Shown here one piece after another: positions 36,332 through 44,544 of a stretch of DNA of 64,000 nucleotides (positions are counted from its first letter, which is position 1; every line of letters begins with the position of its first letter). This stretch comes from DAHVFY01 sp040388665. Its GTDB lineage: Bacteria; Chlamydiota; Chlamydiia; Chlamydiales; Rhabdochlamydiaceae. The position numbers and the translations under genes were made by a program. A model generated the notes under the pieces. It had not been told where the DNA came from. It made no database searches and saw only the letters and a program-made list of their open reading frames with translations. The stretch covers positions 70,253 to 134,252 of the forward strand of contig JAZKBL010000012.1 of assembly GCA_040388665.1 (NCBI GenBank), written 5' to 3'.

Positions 36332-36462
36332 TTGTTCGAAAAACTTTGTTTCTATGGATTTTTCTCTTATCTGCATTGCAATCTCTCATAATGAAAAATT
36401 CCATTGGTATTGCAATGCCAGTTGACTATGTCCCAATCATTCAAGACAAATTACTGCAATAA
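36328..36462 (+). CDS. Possible 44-residue exported or membrane peptide
   Basis: Too short for routine gene finding. The ATG overlaps the upstream stop (ATGA), giving MIVRKTLFLWIFLLSALQSL, which looks like a signal peptide or single membrane helix, then KNSIGIAMPVDYVPIIQDK and a stop. Support is the coupling and the clear hydrophobic start; there is no homology evidence. The region between it and the convergent repeat-protein gene (36463-36512) holds nothing visible. Confidence 0.45.
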   Translation: MIVRKTLFLWIFLLSALQSLIMKNSIGIAMPVDYVPIIQDKLLQ

Positions 36463-36512
36463 CCATATTATACATATCGTAAATCAACAATCATATGTTT
36501 ATAATCAATGGC

Positions 36513-39500
36513 TTAAGGATGATTTTCAAGGATGTGCTGCGCGCTTGACTCCAGATCAACTGATTCATTTTCAACAGGTAGCTCTTGAGTAGGGTCGTAT
36601 AAGATGGCGCACGTGTTTTCGGGGATTGAATAAACTCCGTGTCCAGCATTATCGAGGGTGTCTACATATTCAAAAGGGCCTTTTGTGGAAAATGATTCTA
36701 AAGACCCTTTGTAAAGGTTTTTACTTTGAATATATTTTTTGTTTGAAACGAGGTAGAGATTAAGTTCTTTTGCTTTGTTTTTTGCGAATTTGAGAAGGGC
36801 TTTTTTTAGGGGAAGAGGATCACCATGTAGAGAGTAAAACTTATCTAATAAAAGGAGAGGTCTTTTATTTGCTTCATCCCAAAGAAGGCGTATGAGAAAG
36901 CGTGCGATTTGTTCTCCCTTCTCATTTTTTATTGCAAGGGCACGAATTTTTCCATCTGAAATATAACCTAAAATGTGAGTCCTATTTTCACCTCCATTGA
37001 TGCGCAGACATCCTCCCGTTTCTTTTCCAAGAAGCATTAGATCGGAAAAGTCACCGGTACAACTAAGCGTCCATCCTTCATGTTTTTGTGAATCAAGCAT
37101 CAAAGGTTCGTTTTTGTCGCATAAGTAGTTGTTAACGAGATCATCAAATCCATTATCGCGTATTTTGTTAAGATGTTCTGTGTCGTTTCTCCACTCTGAA
37201 AATCTATTTTCAATGAGGGCTAAACAGCACTGTTTAAAAGTTTCAAGAGCAGCTGATTTGTTATATTCGAATCCACTTAAGAAGCGCTCGAAATTTAATT
37301 GATTTAAGACTCCTAAATAGGTGAAAATTGCATTTCCTGCTCTTAAGCTATCGGTAATTTTAAAAAAACTTTCTTCAACATGTTCTGTATAATCAGACCC
37401 AAAAAAATCTTTAGGTACGCTTTTAAATAAAGCTTTCAAAGGGTCTAAAGAGATGGGAGAGTTATGAATAGCAAGCTCAGAGGCTTTTCCTAGATCTATC
37501 AAAGCAGTTGATAAAACAAGCCTATTAATATACTCATCGTCGTTATTTTTTTTAGCTATTGCGAATTTTTGTTTTTCTTCTTTCTTTTTAGAAGCAATCT
37601 TTTTTGAGCCTGGTTCAGTTCTTTGTTTTTTTATTGGATTGAAGAAAATTTGTTGTAGAAGTGTTTCTTTGTTTTCACGTAAGAATTTTTCGTTCCGTTG
37701 AAGACTTAGTAAAAATGACATCAGCTGTGTTTTATGAGTTCTATCGTTAAAAAGATGGCTAGCAGATTTTAGACTTTTACTCCATTCATTGCGTGAGGTA
37801 TTTTGCAATTTGGAGAGAGTTAAGTCCCCTAAAAAGAAAGCAAGGTCTAGTTTCGGAGGTAAGGGATTATTTTTCCATGTTTCCCATTGGTTAGATAGGA
37901 TGTGCTCAGACAGAGATCTACGTACAACAAAGAATTGTTCTTCTGCTAGAATCTTGTTTTTTGAAAATGCGCGGATGAGACGGGTTAGCCGTGGTTGAAT
38001 TTCTGGATGTTCTGATATAAGCCCCATGTATATTATTGCAGATCCTGCGCTGGAGACGCCGATTTTTCGAAGATCTTCAAAGACAGGTTTTAATTCAGGA
38101 ATTAGATCGCCGCAAATGTCTAAAAAACAATGGGAACTTAGTCCAAAAGGAAAATTTCCATAAAGCTTGTGGACAATGATATCAATAATCTTGAGCGCCT
38201 CTGTCTTATTGGCTATTTTAATGATTTCAAAATTTCTAACTAATTCAACCGGATGTTTTTCTGCGATGAGCTCCAAATTCAGGATATTTAACATGAGAGC
38301 ATGTTGCTCTGAATTGAGATCTCGAAATTGATGAAAGTTGGTAATAACGAGTAAAGAGGCATTTTTTGCAAGAATTTTGACAAGTTGAGAGCAGCGCTCT
38401 GAATTGTCAATCCCAACTGGACTTAAATTAAATAGATCAAAGTGAGGAACTATTAGTTCAGGTTTTGTTTCTGCAAAGCTCTCTAATGGTAACATCTCTG
38501 AGACTTCAAAAATCTGCTCAATGCTGAGTTGTTCAGACTTGCGCATAGAGAACAATATTGAGAAATTTTTAATAAGATCTTCAGGGGCTTTTTCTGCCAG
38601 GATTTTCAAGATTTGAAAGCTGTGATTTGGATCAAGTTTTTTTAATGCATCGGCTTTTTTGATTACTTTTTTAGGAGCTTTTTCTGCTAGGATTTTCCAG
38701 ATTTGAAACTTGTGATCTGGATCAAGTTTTTTTAATGCATCGGCTTTTTTGATTACTTTTTCAGGGGCTTTTTCTGCTAGGATTTGCCAAAGTTGAAAAC
38801 TGTGAATTGGATCAAGATTTTTAAATTCGTAAGATTTTTCGATTACTTTTTCAGGAACTTTTTCCGATAGGATTTGCCAAATCTGAAAGCTGTGAGTTAC
38901 ATCAAGCTTTTTAATAAACAAGTAATAATTTTTGATGGTTACTTCAGGGACTTTTTCCGCAAGGATTTCCCAGATCTGAAACCTGTGATCTGGATCAAGG
39001 CCTTCAAATTTATAAGATCCTTCAACCGTCGCTTTAGGAACTTGTTCTGCAAGGCTTTTCCAGATCTGAAGGACTTGTATTGGATCAAGCTTTCTGATAA
39101 ATTCGTAAGATTTTTTGATTGCTGCTTCAGGGACTTTTTCTACTAGGATAGTGAGGATCTGAAAATATTGCTCAGAATTGAGCATTTCAAACCTGTATAA
39201 GCTATTGAGTAACTCAAGAGGATCTCTTTCTGTAAGAGCCAAAGCGAGCTGGAAGCAATGATCATTGTTTTGAGATTTAAAGTGCTTTAAATAGATAAGC
39301 GCAGTTGACCAGTCGGAGTTTGCTATTTTTGAGATTCGTTTAAAACGTTCTTCATCTGCAATATTTATTATTTCTTTTTTAATAACATGTTGAATGAACT
39401 TGTCTTTTAAAACTTCTTCATGTTTGATTTCAGGGTTTTTGTTCCAAACTTTTGTTGCATAAGTAGTTAGAGTTTCATAGGTTAAAAAACCAAACGTCTC

Positions 39501-39545
39501 ACAAATGGGTGCTATTAATTTTTTTAAATTATTATCTATCGACAT
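36513..39545 (-). CDS. Large helical-repeat protein with a C-terminal conserved domain, candidate effector
   Basis: 1010 residues. From about residue 120 to 325, seven or more tandem 30-31-residue repeats of the form KKLDPDHSFQIWKILAEKAP are read, helical and HEAT/TPR-like in character. The middle is helical with a basic stretch (KKIASKKKEEKQK) near 655. The last ~250 residues include EGWTLSCTGDFSDLMLLG, GGCLRINGG, DGKIRALAIKNEKGEQIARF and RLLWDEANKRPLLLLDKFY, a domain I associate with large proteins of environmental chlamydiae and other amoeba-associated bacteria. A protein-binding scaffold delivered to or acting on the host is inferred, not shown. AAGGA lies ten bases before the ATG. Confidence 0.8.
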   Translation of the reverse strand: MSIDNNLKKLIAPICETFGFLTYETLTTYATKVWNKNPEIKHEEVLKDKFIQHVIKKEIINIADEERFKRISKIANSDWSTALIYLKHFKSQNNDHCFQLALALTERDPLELLNSLYRFEMLNSEQYFQILTILVEKVPEAAIKKSYEFIRKLDPIQVLQIWKSLAEQVPKATVEGSYKFEGLDPDHRFQIWEILAEKVPEVTIKNYYLFIKKLDVTHSFQIWQILSEKVPEKVIEKSYEFKNLDPIHSFQLWQILAEKAPEKVIKKADALKKLDPDHKFQIWKILAEKAPKKVIKKADALKKLDPNHSFQILKILAEKAPEDLIKNFSILFSMRKSEQLSIEQIFEVSEMLPLESFAETKPELIVPHFDLFNLSPVGIDNSERCSQLVKILAKNASLLVITNFHQFRDLNSEQHALMLNILNLELIAEKHPVELVRNFEIIKIANKTEALKIIDIIVHKLYGNFPFGLSSHCFLDICGDLIPELKPVFEDLRKIGVSSAGSAIIYMGLISEHPEIQPRLTRLIRAFSKNKILAEEQFFVVRRSLSEHILSNQWETWKNNPLPPKLDLAFFLGDLTLSKLQNTSRNEWSKSLKSASHLFNDRTHKTQLMSFLLSLQRNEKFLRENKETLLQQIFFNPIKKQRTEPGSKKIASKKKEEKQKFAIAKKNNDDEYINRLVLSTALIDLGKASELAIHNSPISLDPLKALFKSVPKDFFGSDYTEHVEESFFKITDSLRAGNAIFTYLGVLNQLNFERFLSGFEYNKSAALETFKQCCLALIENRFSEWRNDTEHLNKIRDNGFDDLVNNYLCDKNEPLMLDSQKHEGWTLSCTGDFSDLMLLGKETGGCLRINGGENRTHILGYISDGKIRALAIKNEKGEQIARFLIRLLWDEANKRPLLLLDKFYSLHGDPLPLKKALLKFAKNKAKELNLYLVSNKKYIQSKNLYKGSLESFSTKGPFEYVDTLDNAGHGVYSIPENTCAILYDPTQELPVENESVDLESSAQHILENHP
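38550..39180 (-). repeat. In-frame 90-bp tandem repeats inside the helical-repeat gene
   Basis: Units of 90-93 bp (30-31 codons). Two adjacent units (starting about 38651 and 38741) are nearly identical at the DNA level, sharing long stretches such as GGATCAAGTTTTTTTAATGC, which suggests recent unit duplication. Outer units are more diverged. Confidence 0.7.
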
Positions 39546-39666
39546 AATATAACCATCCTTGCTGTTTTAATATTTAAATGGTATCAAAAAATATGTTTTA
39601 TTAATATATAAACTTTATTTATTAAATTAATAATATCATTTTTTTTTGTAAATAGCTAATAATAAA

Positions 39667-39897
39667 TTATTTAAAACAACATTCCGATTGGACACAGCCA
39701 AAAAAATCACGACAGAATTGAATCGAGTCCCCTTTGAGATCGCATTGTCGACACCAATATCTTCCAGTTTCTTTCCAAATGATGAATCGATCCTTTCCCC
39801 CACATTTTGGACAAGGAGAGTGATATTCTCCGCCGCAAGTAGATGCTATCCGTTTTGGAGAAATTCCTAACTCTTGAGCAAAATGAAGTAAACTCAT
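39667..39897 (-). CDS. CHC2-type zinc-finger primase fragment or small Zn-ribbon protein
   Basis: 76 residues with four zinc ligands in two pairs, CPKCGGKDRF and YWCRQCDLKGD, the pattern of the CHC2/P4-type primase zinc ribbon, followed by SIQFCRDFFG. A full primase continues with a TOPRIM domain; here the frame ends soon after, so this is either the 5' end of a broken primase gene or a stand-alone Zn-ribbon protein. GGGGG lies eight bases before the ATG. It lies downstream of the DUF927 fragment and the GTGAC repeat cluster, which supports origin from a phage- or plasmid-type replication module. Confidence 0.65.
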   Translation of the reverse strand: MSLLHFAQELGISPKRIASTCGGEYHSPCPKCGGKDRFIIWKETGRYWCRQCDLKGDSIQFCRDFFGCVQSECCFK

Positions 39898-39948
39898 GTT
39901 TCATACCCCCGAAATTTCAATGTTAATAATCCTGTCTTTTTTACCGCG

Positions 39949-40185
39949 TGACATAAGTGACAAGCGTGACTTATCTATAGAATGACATGTCACGGACGGT
40001 TTTTTCATGTGCGTGACACCGTGACAAAACTATTAGCTCCACACGGCCAAACCTCTTTTGTCACGCCTGTCACAGTTATAATCTAAAATCTCGTGACGGC
40101 AAGCAAGGCTATACAAGGACATCTATTTTCTCTATGCAGTCCGAATTCACACATTAGACTTGTCACAAGCGTCACGCGTGTCACG
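39949..40185. repeat. Cluster of GTGACA/TGTCAC heptamers (iteron-like)
   Basis: About a dozen copies of (C)GTGAC(A) or its complement TGTCAC(G) within 237 bp: for example CGTGACA at 39949, 40014 and 40022, GTGACA at 39959, and TGTCAC at 39990, 40061, 40070, 40161 and 40179. Orientation is mixed and spacing irregular. Lying between two primase-type fragments, they could be origin iterons or operator sites of a former replicon. The 309-bp gap between the two genes holds nothing else. Confidence 0.6.
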
Positions 40186-40206
40186 TAAATAAAACGAACA
40201 CAAAAT

Positions 40207-41085
40207 TTAAACATCTTCTTCCCCCAAAACCTTAGATGTAAAAAGATAACATCGCGTTGTATTCTTCTTGCTTGGGAGGCGTTCGCTTCGAGTACATTCT
40301 CCTTGCGCACTTAGCTTAAGAAGTCCATGTTTTGCGCATACTTTTGCCACAAGACTAGGGTCATACCCCTGACAGATTTCACTTTTATACCTCTCTGGAA
40401 ACACGTAAAATTCAATCTCCTCATTGTTATTCCGCCTGAATCCTGTGCGATTTATCGTCTTAGTTTCACAAGATGCTTCCCAGAAAGTAAATCTACTTTC
40501 GCCATGTTGCTCAAAATAACGCTTTACTTGAGATAGTATTGTGCTTTCCTCTTGAGATCCAACACCGCCCCGCACGCGTAACCATTCTTTAAAGCACTCT
40601 AAGGAGGCCTGAATGGCCTCTCCTTCATTCCACCCTGTAATTCCAAAACTTGCCGCCAATTCTCCTGCAACAGCAACTAATACAAAGCGATTCAGAACCC
40701 TCCCTACTTGCGCATCGGTATCAACTGGATAATGTTCCTGAACAAATCCACCAAAGATTTTTTTACCCATTTCAATAGCATTCGTTCGATCTGCGATCAA
40801 GCATTTGAGAAATTCACGACTAGCATTCCCGTAATAGGAACGGCATGCCGCTTCAAGAGCTTCCGCAAAAGCCTTTCCACTTTCAAAGCCGTGTAAATTC
40901 TCAAATATCCCAAACTTGCCAGTATCAGCAGGAATTTCGACAAGACGAACCTCCTGGCCAGCTCTCGTCCGTTTTCCCGCTTCTGACATATGTTGGCTTA
41001 AGGTTACCTCTCCAGTAGACAAAAAAAACGATCGCCAAGATGCTTTACTCCTTTTTAGAGCGCCGTAAGAATCTGCTCGATTTTT
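40207..41085 (-). pseudogene. DUF927 phage/plasmid primase-helicase, C-terminal part only
   Basis: The open frame encodes the last ~290 residues of a DUF927 protein: ADSYGALKRSKASW, RSFFLSTGEVTLSQHM, AGQEVRLVEIPADTGKFGIF, ENLHGFESGKAFAEAL, and the C-terminal VFPERYKSEICQGYDP winged-helix end. The coding homology does not begin at a start codon: it runs back to 41085, where it is abruptly joined to the truncated DUF2608 copy read in another frame. Residues before the SF3-like core, including the Walker motifs, are gone, so it is non-functional as a helicase. A TTG at 41022 could still start a 271-residue product. Confidence 0.8.
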
Positions 41086-41087
41086 AC

Positions 41088-41683
41088 TTGCTTCATCCGA
41101 TCGTCAACAAAAACAATCTTCTCAGGACGCATAGTAAGACTTGAAAGAATCTCCTTAAGAACCGGTCCCTTCAACTGACATTCTGTCTCAATGACCCCTT
41201 GAGCATATTCATAGAATGCCCCTTGAGAGAGTTCCGGCAGATCATTTTTAAAAGGTATTCCAAGAGTCCGTAATATTTGAGCTCTTGAGCCTCTCACGGA
41301 AGGATCCATGGCTACTTTCGTAAAAGCTATTACTTTTACCCCAAGATCTTGCGCTTGTACAATAACTTCAGGCCACCGCGCGTCGAGCAGCTTCCATGTG
41401 TCTAAAGTGGCTAGAATAATCCTATCAAAAGCGATTTTTTCTTCTCTTGAAATGTTAGGACAATGCGTTTGAAACCACTCATATTTCCATGTCTCATGAG
41501 AGGGATGGAGAATAGCATCAGGATACGCTAGTAGAGTTCCACCAACATCCAAAAGAACAAGGATCTCTTTCGGACTGTTTGCAATCTCCTGTTGAATAGG
41601 TTCTAAGGAAGATATCGTTCGAATCTCTGCATATCCTGCACAAAAATTACCCAAAAAAATAATCCAATAAACAACTGCATCAT
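41088..41683 (-). pseudogene. DUF2608 HAD protein, second copy, truncated and frameshifted
   Basis: Clearly similar to the intact gene at 33886-34689 from GYAEIRT to VDDRMKQV, then cut off at 41088 where DUF927 coding sequence begins, losing the last ~70 residues. The start ATG ATG at 41683 is out of frame with the body. A run of seven T residues (41659-41653) within the signal peptide would have to be eight to give MMQLFIGLFFLGNFCAGYAE. The downstream HAD motif LLDVGGTLLAYP is intact. Confidence 0.8.
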
Positions 41684-41730
41684 GTTTTTTATATTCTTGC
41701 GGTATATCCACCACTCTCGAAAAATTAAAA

Positions 41731-41821
41731 TCATAGACTGCCGCCACCATCAACACAAAGAGTTTGACCTGTAATAAATCCAGCATCCTCAGAAAGCAGA
41801 AACTCAATAGCCAAGGCTACT
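41731..41821 (-). pseudogene. Short-chain dehydrogenase 3' remnant
   Basis: About 29 codons reading VALAIEFLLSEDAGFITGQT then LCVDGGGSL and a stop: the unmistakable C-terminus of an SDR (FabG-like) enzyme, where S-x-x-A-x-F-I-T-G-Q-x-x-x-V-D-G-G closes the fold. A stop lies in frame immediately upstream, so only the tail remains. It is wedged between the GNAT gene, whose stop overlaps it, and the DUF2608 remnant. Confidence 0.75.
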
Positions 41822-42467
41822 CACCTCTTAGATTTTTGATCCAATAAATCATGAGATGATCTGTATCCTCCAAGGCATCAACCTCTTTCCATCGGTAATA
41901 ACTGCTAAGACCCGGCTGTTTAATAAATCCGTTATCTTTCCAAAGAGATTCTACAAAAGAATCATAAGAGGGTCTTTCTATCTCACATAAAGAAATTCCA
42001 TCGTACTCCGTCAATTCCATTACAAATTTTTCAAATTGTCGATAAAGTCTCTTTTGAATATCTGCATTTCTATATTCTGGAAGCAGAACAAACTCGCCTA
42101 TATGAAAAATATGCTCCGCAATACTTTGCTTATGCTTAAACACTATACGATTTTCCTCTTGAGACTCAAGTAAGGGAAGCCCAGTGATAGCTCCAACCAT
42201 TTTCTCGCCTTCTTTAGCAATTACAAACAAAGAATTTTTTGAATCAGCATATAAACTCAAATACTTCTCTTCTTCTATCAAGCTGCCTTCATAAAGATAA
42301 GGATAATCCCGATAAAACGAAATTCGTAATTCTGCAAGTTGCTTTAGATAAGGGATTACTTCAGTACCTTCTAGAACCTCGATTTTGACTATTGACTCCT
42401 CTATATGCGCACCCCACGCATTAAATTGCATGCAAAGACACGCCAACAAAAACTTCACAATGCCCAT
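41817..42467 (-). CDS. GNAT acetyltransferase with signal peptide
   Basis: 216 residues. The signal peptide MGIVKFLLACLCMQFNAWGA is followed by a GNAT domain: SLFVIAKEGEKMVGAITGLP, IGEFVLLPEYRNADIQKRLY (acetyl-CoA loop, Q/R-x-x-x-x variant) and CEIERPSYDSF. An exported acetyltransferase is odd because acetyl-CoA is cytosolic; a host-side role after secretion is a possibility. It starts 47 bp from a gene fragment and ends in the SDR remnant. Substrate unknown. Confidence 0.8.
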   Translation of the reverse strand: MGIVKFLLACLCMQFNAWGAHIEESIVKIEVLEGTEVIPYLKQLAELRISFYRDYPYLYEGSLIEEEKYLSLYADSKNSLFVIAKEGEKMVGAITGLPLLESQEENRIVFKHKQSIAEHIFHIGEFVLLPEYRNADIQKRLYRQFEKFVMELTEYDGISLCEIERPSYDSFVESLWKDNGFIKQPGLSSYYRWKEVDALEDTDHLMIYWIKNLRGE

Positions 42468-42513
42468 ATTCTCTCTCAGTTAAAAATCTATATGTGCTTT
42501 CAGTATAGATAAA

Positions 42514-42846
42514 TTAAAAGTTCGTAGCACTAAAAATTACCAAAGCTTTGCATCCTCTTGGTCGTCTATAACCCCCTTCCCTTCTAGGTCTTCTTTCGAA
42601 CTCTTTTTCGTTAAGTGATTTAATTCTACGTTCAGGATCAAAACCAGTAATAGTCACTATTTGATTGATATCATTCGAATTTCCTTTATTATGCCTTGTC
42701 AGTGCAGCTCGAAGAATTAAAGGAGAATAGATAGATCCTTTTAGCATAACTACTAAAGCTTCATGACCAGTTGTATAATCTGGGTAAACAGCGTATGTAA
42801 TTTTTCCATCACCAGCCTTTCCTATCGCACACCGATCTTTACTCAT
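42514..42846 (-). CDS. Fragment of a larger conserved protein (C-terminus replaced)
   Basis: 110 residues. The segment CAIGKAGDGKITYAVYPDY then TTGHEALVVMLKGS and FDPERRIKSLNEKEFE resembles an internal module I have seen in larger chlamydial or Legionella-type proteins and in phage structural proteins (G-H-E-A-L...L-K-G-x-x-Y...D-P-x-R). After KEFE the sequence becomes a basic RRPRREGGYRRPRGCKAL tail, suggesting a frameshift or recombination. The start has no convincing ribosome-binding site. Probably a gene remnant, function unknown. Confidence 0.45.
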   Translation of the reverse strand: MSKDRCAIGKAGDGKITYAVYPDYTTGHEALVVMLKGSIYSPLILRAALTRHNKGNSNDINQIVTITGFDPERRIKSLNEKEFERRPRREGGYRRPRGCKALVIFSATNF

Positions 42847-42898
42847 GCTATAAGTACTAGCAACAAGAACTTTTTTGACCTACAACATTCGAATTAAT

Positions 42899-43873
42899 TT
42901 ATTTTTCTGAAGGCACCGCTAATTCTCTTTTTTTATCAACAACAGCCTCACCGCCGCACTCTACTCTTTCAATTTTCCCTTCGCATACCTTCAGATGAAC
43001 ATAGATATCAGAGGGAGCATTTAAACTATCACCCTGTCTGAAAAGCAACTTATGTTCTGAGCTAGATGGAAGCATTCCTTTCTCAAATAAATAACACGCA
43101 AGAGCGCCGTTAGAGGAGCCTGTTGCAGATTCTTCATCAATACCATGCAGTGGGGCAAAATTGCGACAATGAGCAATAGCCGCACTCCCTGGAAGATCTA
43201 AGGAAAAAACGTGCATGCCAATCGAGTCTGTTTTTTTATTAAGCTCTGACATGAGTTTAAGGTTGGGTTTTAACGATTGAAGACACTTCTCATCCTGCAC
43301 CTGAACAAAAATATCACGAAGACCTGTTGAGACAATCCGTGGGTGAAGCCCACCGGTACTAACAAAATCTCCGAGAATAGAAGTGATCTCAATCCCCCCG
43401 ATTTCCTCTCCAAAAGCGGGTAAAGGTTGGCTCAAAAAGATCAAACGATCTTTTAGAGTTACCTCACATTTTCCTGCCTTGGTATCCAGTGGATAAACTT
43501 TATCATCTGCTAATCCAAGCTGCCTTAGTACTCCAAATGCCGCCAATGTCGCATGACCGCAAAAATCAATAGGAGAAGTTGGTGTAAAATAAAGAGCTTT
43601 ATATGGATGACTCCCTGCAAATGAAATAAAAACTGTTTCGGAAAAATTAAGTTCTTTTGCAATAGATTGCATTTGAGCTGGAGTAAACGGGTGTTCTTGA
43701 TCCACAATGACAACGCCAGCGGGATTTCCCCCAAGAGAACCATGACAAAATGCTCTGGCAATATATGCAGTAAAACTCATACTTTCTTCATCCTCCTTAT
43801 TTACAACTTTCTCATTTCCGCATAACGAAAAGGACACAGCACACAGATAAACGATAACTGCCCAAACTCTCAT
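42899..43873 (-). CDS. PhzF-family isomerase/epimerase with signal peptide, copy 2
   Basis: 324 residues from the ATG at 43873, with GAGGAG five bases upstream; the start MRVWAVIVYLCAVSFSLCG is a signal peptide. All PhzF features of copy 1 are kept (GSLGGNPAGVVI, SETVFI, DFCGHATLAAFGVL, EESATGSSNGALACYL). DNA is identical to copy 1 over 43234-43813, and homology includes ~45 bp upstream of the ATG. Differences cluster at the two ends, which looks like gene conversion over an older duplication. Both copies are intact, so both may be expressed. Confidence 0.9.
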   Translation of the reverse strand: MRVWAVIVYLCAVSFSLCGNEKVVNKEDEESMSFTAYIARAFCHGSLGGNPAGVVIVDQEHPFTPAQMQSIAKELNFSETVFISFAGSHPYKALYFTPTSPIDFCGHATLAAFGVLRQLGLADDKVYPLDTKAGKCEVTLKDRLIFLSQPLPAFGEEIGGIEITSILGDFVSTGGLHPRIVSTGLRDIFVQVQDEKCLQSLKPNLKLMSELNKKTDSIGMHVFSLDLPGSAAIAHCRNFAPLHGIDEESATGSSNGALACYLFEKGMLPSSSEHKLLFRQGDSLNAPSDIYVHLKVCEGKIERVECGGEAVVDKKRELAVPSEK

Positions 43874-44158
43874 ATTCTCCTCTGAATTTTGGTGAAGAAT
43901 ACAGACTATCGTGGATTTTTTCAACCATAAGTAAGGAGCGTTGATTTAATTATCGTTCAATTCTACTGGTCTCATTCATTTTGCGTCAGTCTTAATTGGC
44001 CAAGCGCGTAAAATTTGCGTAATCCTATTCTGCAATTGACATATGTCAAATATGCTGGTACAAGGAAATGGGATGACCTGTTGGATAGTGAGCTTTTCTA
44101 GAGAAGCAGCAAAGCCGTACGAAAAACTTAAAAGAAGCAGCCTAGGCCGTCCATTAAT

Positions 44159-44242
44159 GACGTAATCGATTTGCTCGTGCTTGATCTTCAAAAAAACGGC
44201 CCACAGCTTTCCGACTGGCCACACTTTGGAGTATTAGCAACA
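44159..44242 (+). pseudogene. RelE/HigB-type toxin fragment
   Basis: The frame DVIDLLVLDLQKNGPQLSDW then PHFGVL resembles the middle of RelE/HigB-family toxins (L-x-x-x-G-P-x-L...P). Neither end of a toxin is present. It directly precedes the XRE gene at 44251, a usual toxin-antitoxin order, so it may be the relic of that regulator's partner. The 43925-44158 stretch shows no other gene I can support. Confidence 0.35.
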
Positions 44243-44250
44243 GAGCATTT

Positions 44251-44523
44251 TTGGAAAAGTATGGCGAATCTGATTCTATCCCCTGGGAAGATCTCACCAA
44301 AGACCGCATAGCCAAGTACAAAAAATCTGGCTTGGCACTTCGTGGAGCTAGATACCGCGAAAGCATCTCTCAAAAAGAGCTCGCTAAGCGCACCGGCATT
44401 AACCAAGAAAACATCTCTCGCATGGAAAACGGGAAAAGAGCCACCGGCGAACAAGTCGCTAAAAAACTCGCCAAAGTCCTCCGCATTAACTTTGAACTGC
44501 TAACAAACAATGGTCAAAAATGA
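44251..44523 (+). CDS. XRE-family transcriptional regulator (antitoxin-like)
   Basis: 90 residues. A helix-turn-helix ISQKELAKRTGINQENISRM lies at about 39-58, followed by the family's NGKRATGEQVAKKLAKVL. The N-terminal ~35 residues (EKYGESDSIPWEDL) are typical of antitoxins paired with RelE/HigB toxins; only a toxin fragment precedes it. The start is TTG at 44251. A diverged duplicate of its last 22 codons lies at 50422-50490. Autoregulation of its own promoter is likely by family habit. Confidence 0.8.
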   Translation: MEKYGESDSIPWEDLTKDRIAKYKKSGLALRGARYRESISQKELAKRTGINQENISRMENGKRATGEQVAKKLAKVLRINFELLTNNGQK

Positions 44524-44544
44524 AAAATTCTGTTCGTATTGTAA

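Noticed and set aside
38550..39180. Regularly spaced similar units resembling a CRISPR array
   Set aside because: The units are contiguous, in frame and translated as 30-residue helical repeats; there are no spacers and no cas genes.
40083..40310. 75-codon frame over the GTGAC repeat cluster
   Set aside because: It runs across the repeat cluster and antisense of nothing recognisable; composition follows the repeats and there is no start signal.
43976..44224. 82-codon minus-strand frame upstream of the XRE gene
   Set aside because: It lies antisense to a RelE-like fragment on the plus strand and has no ribosome-binding site or recognisable motif.
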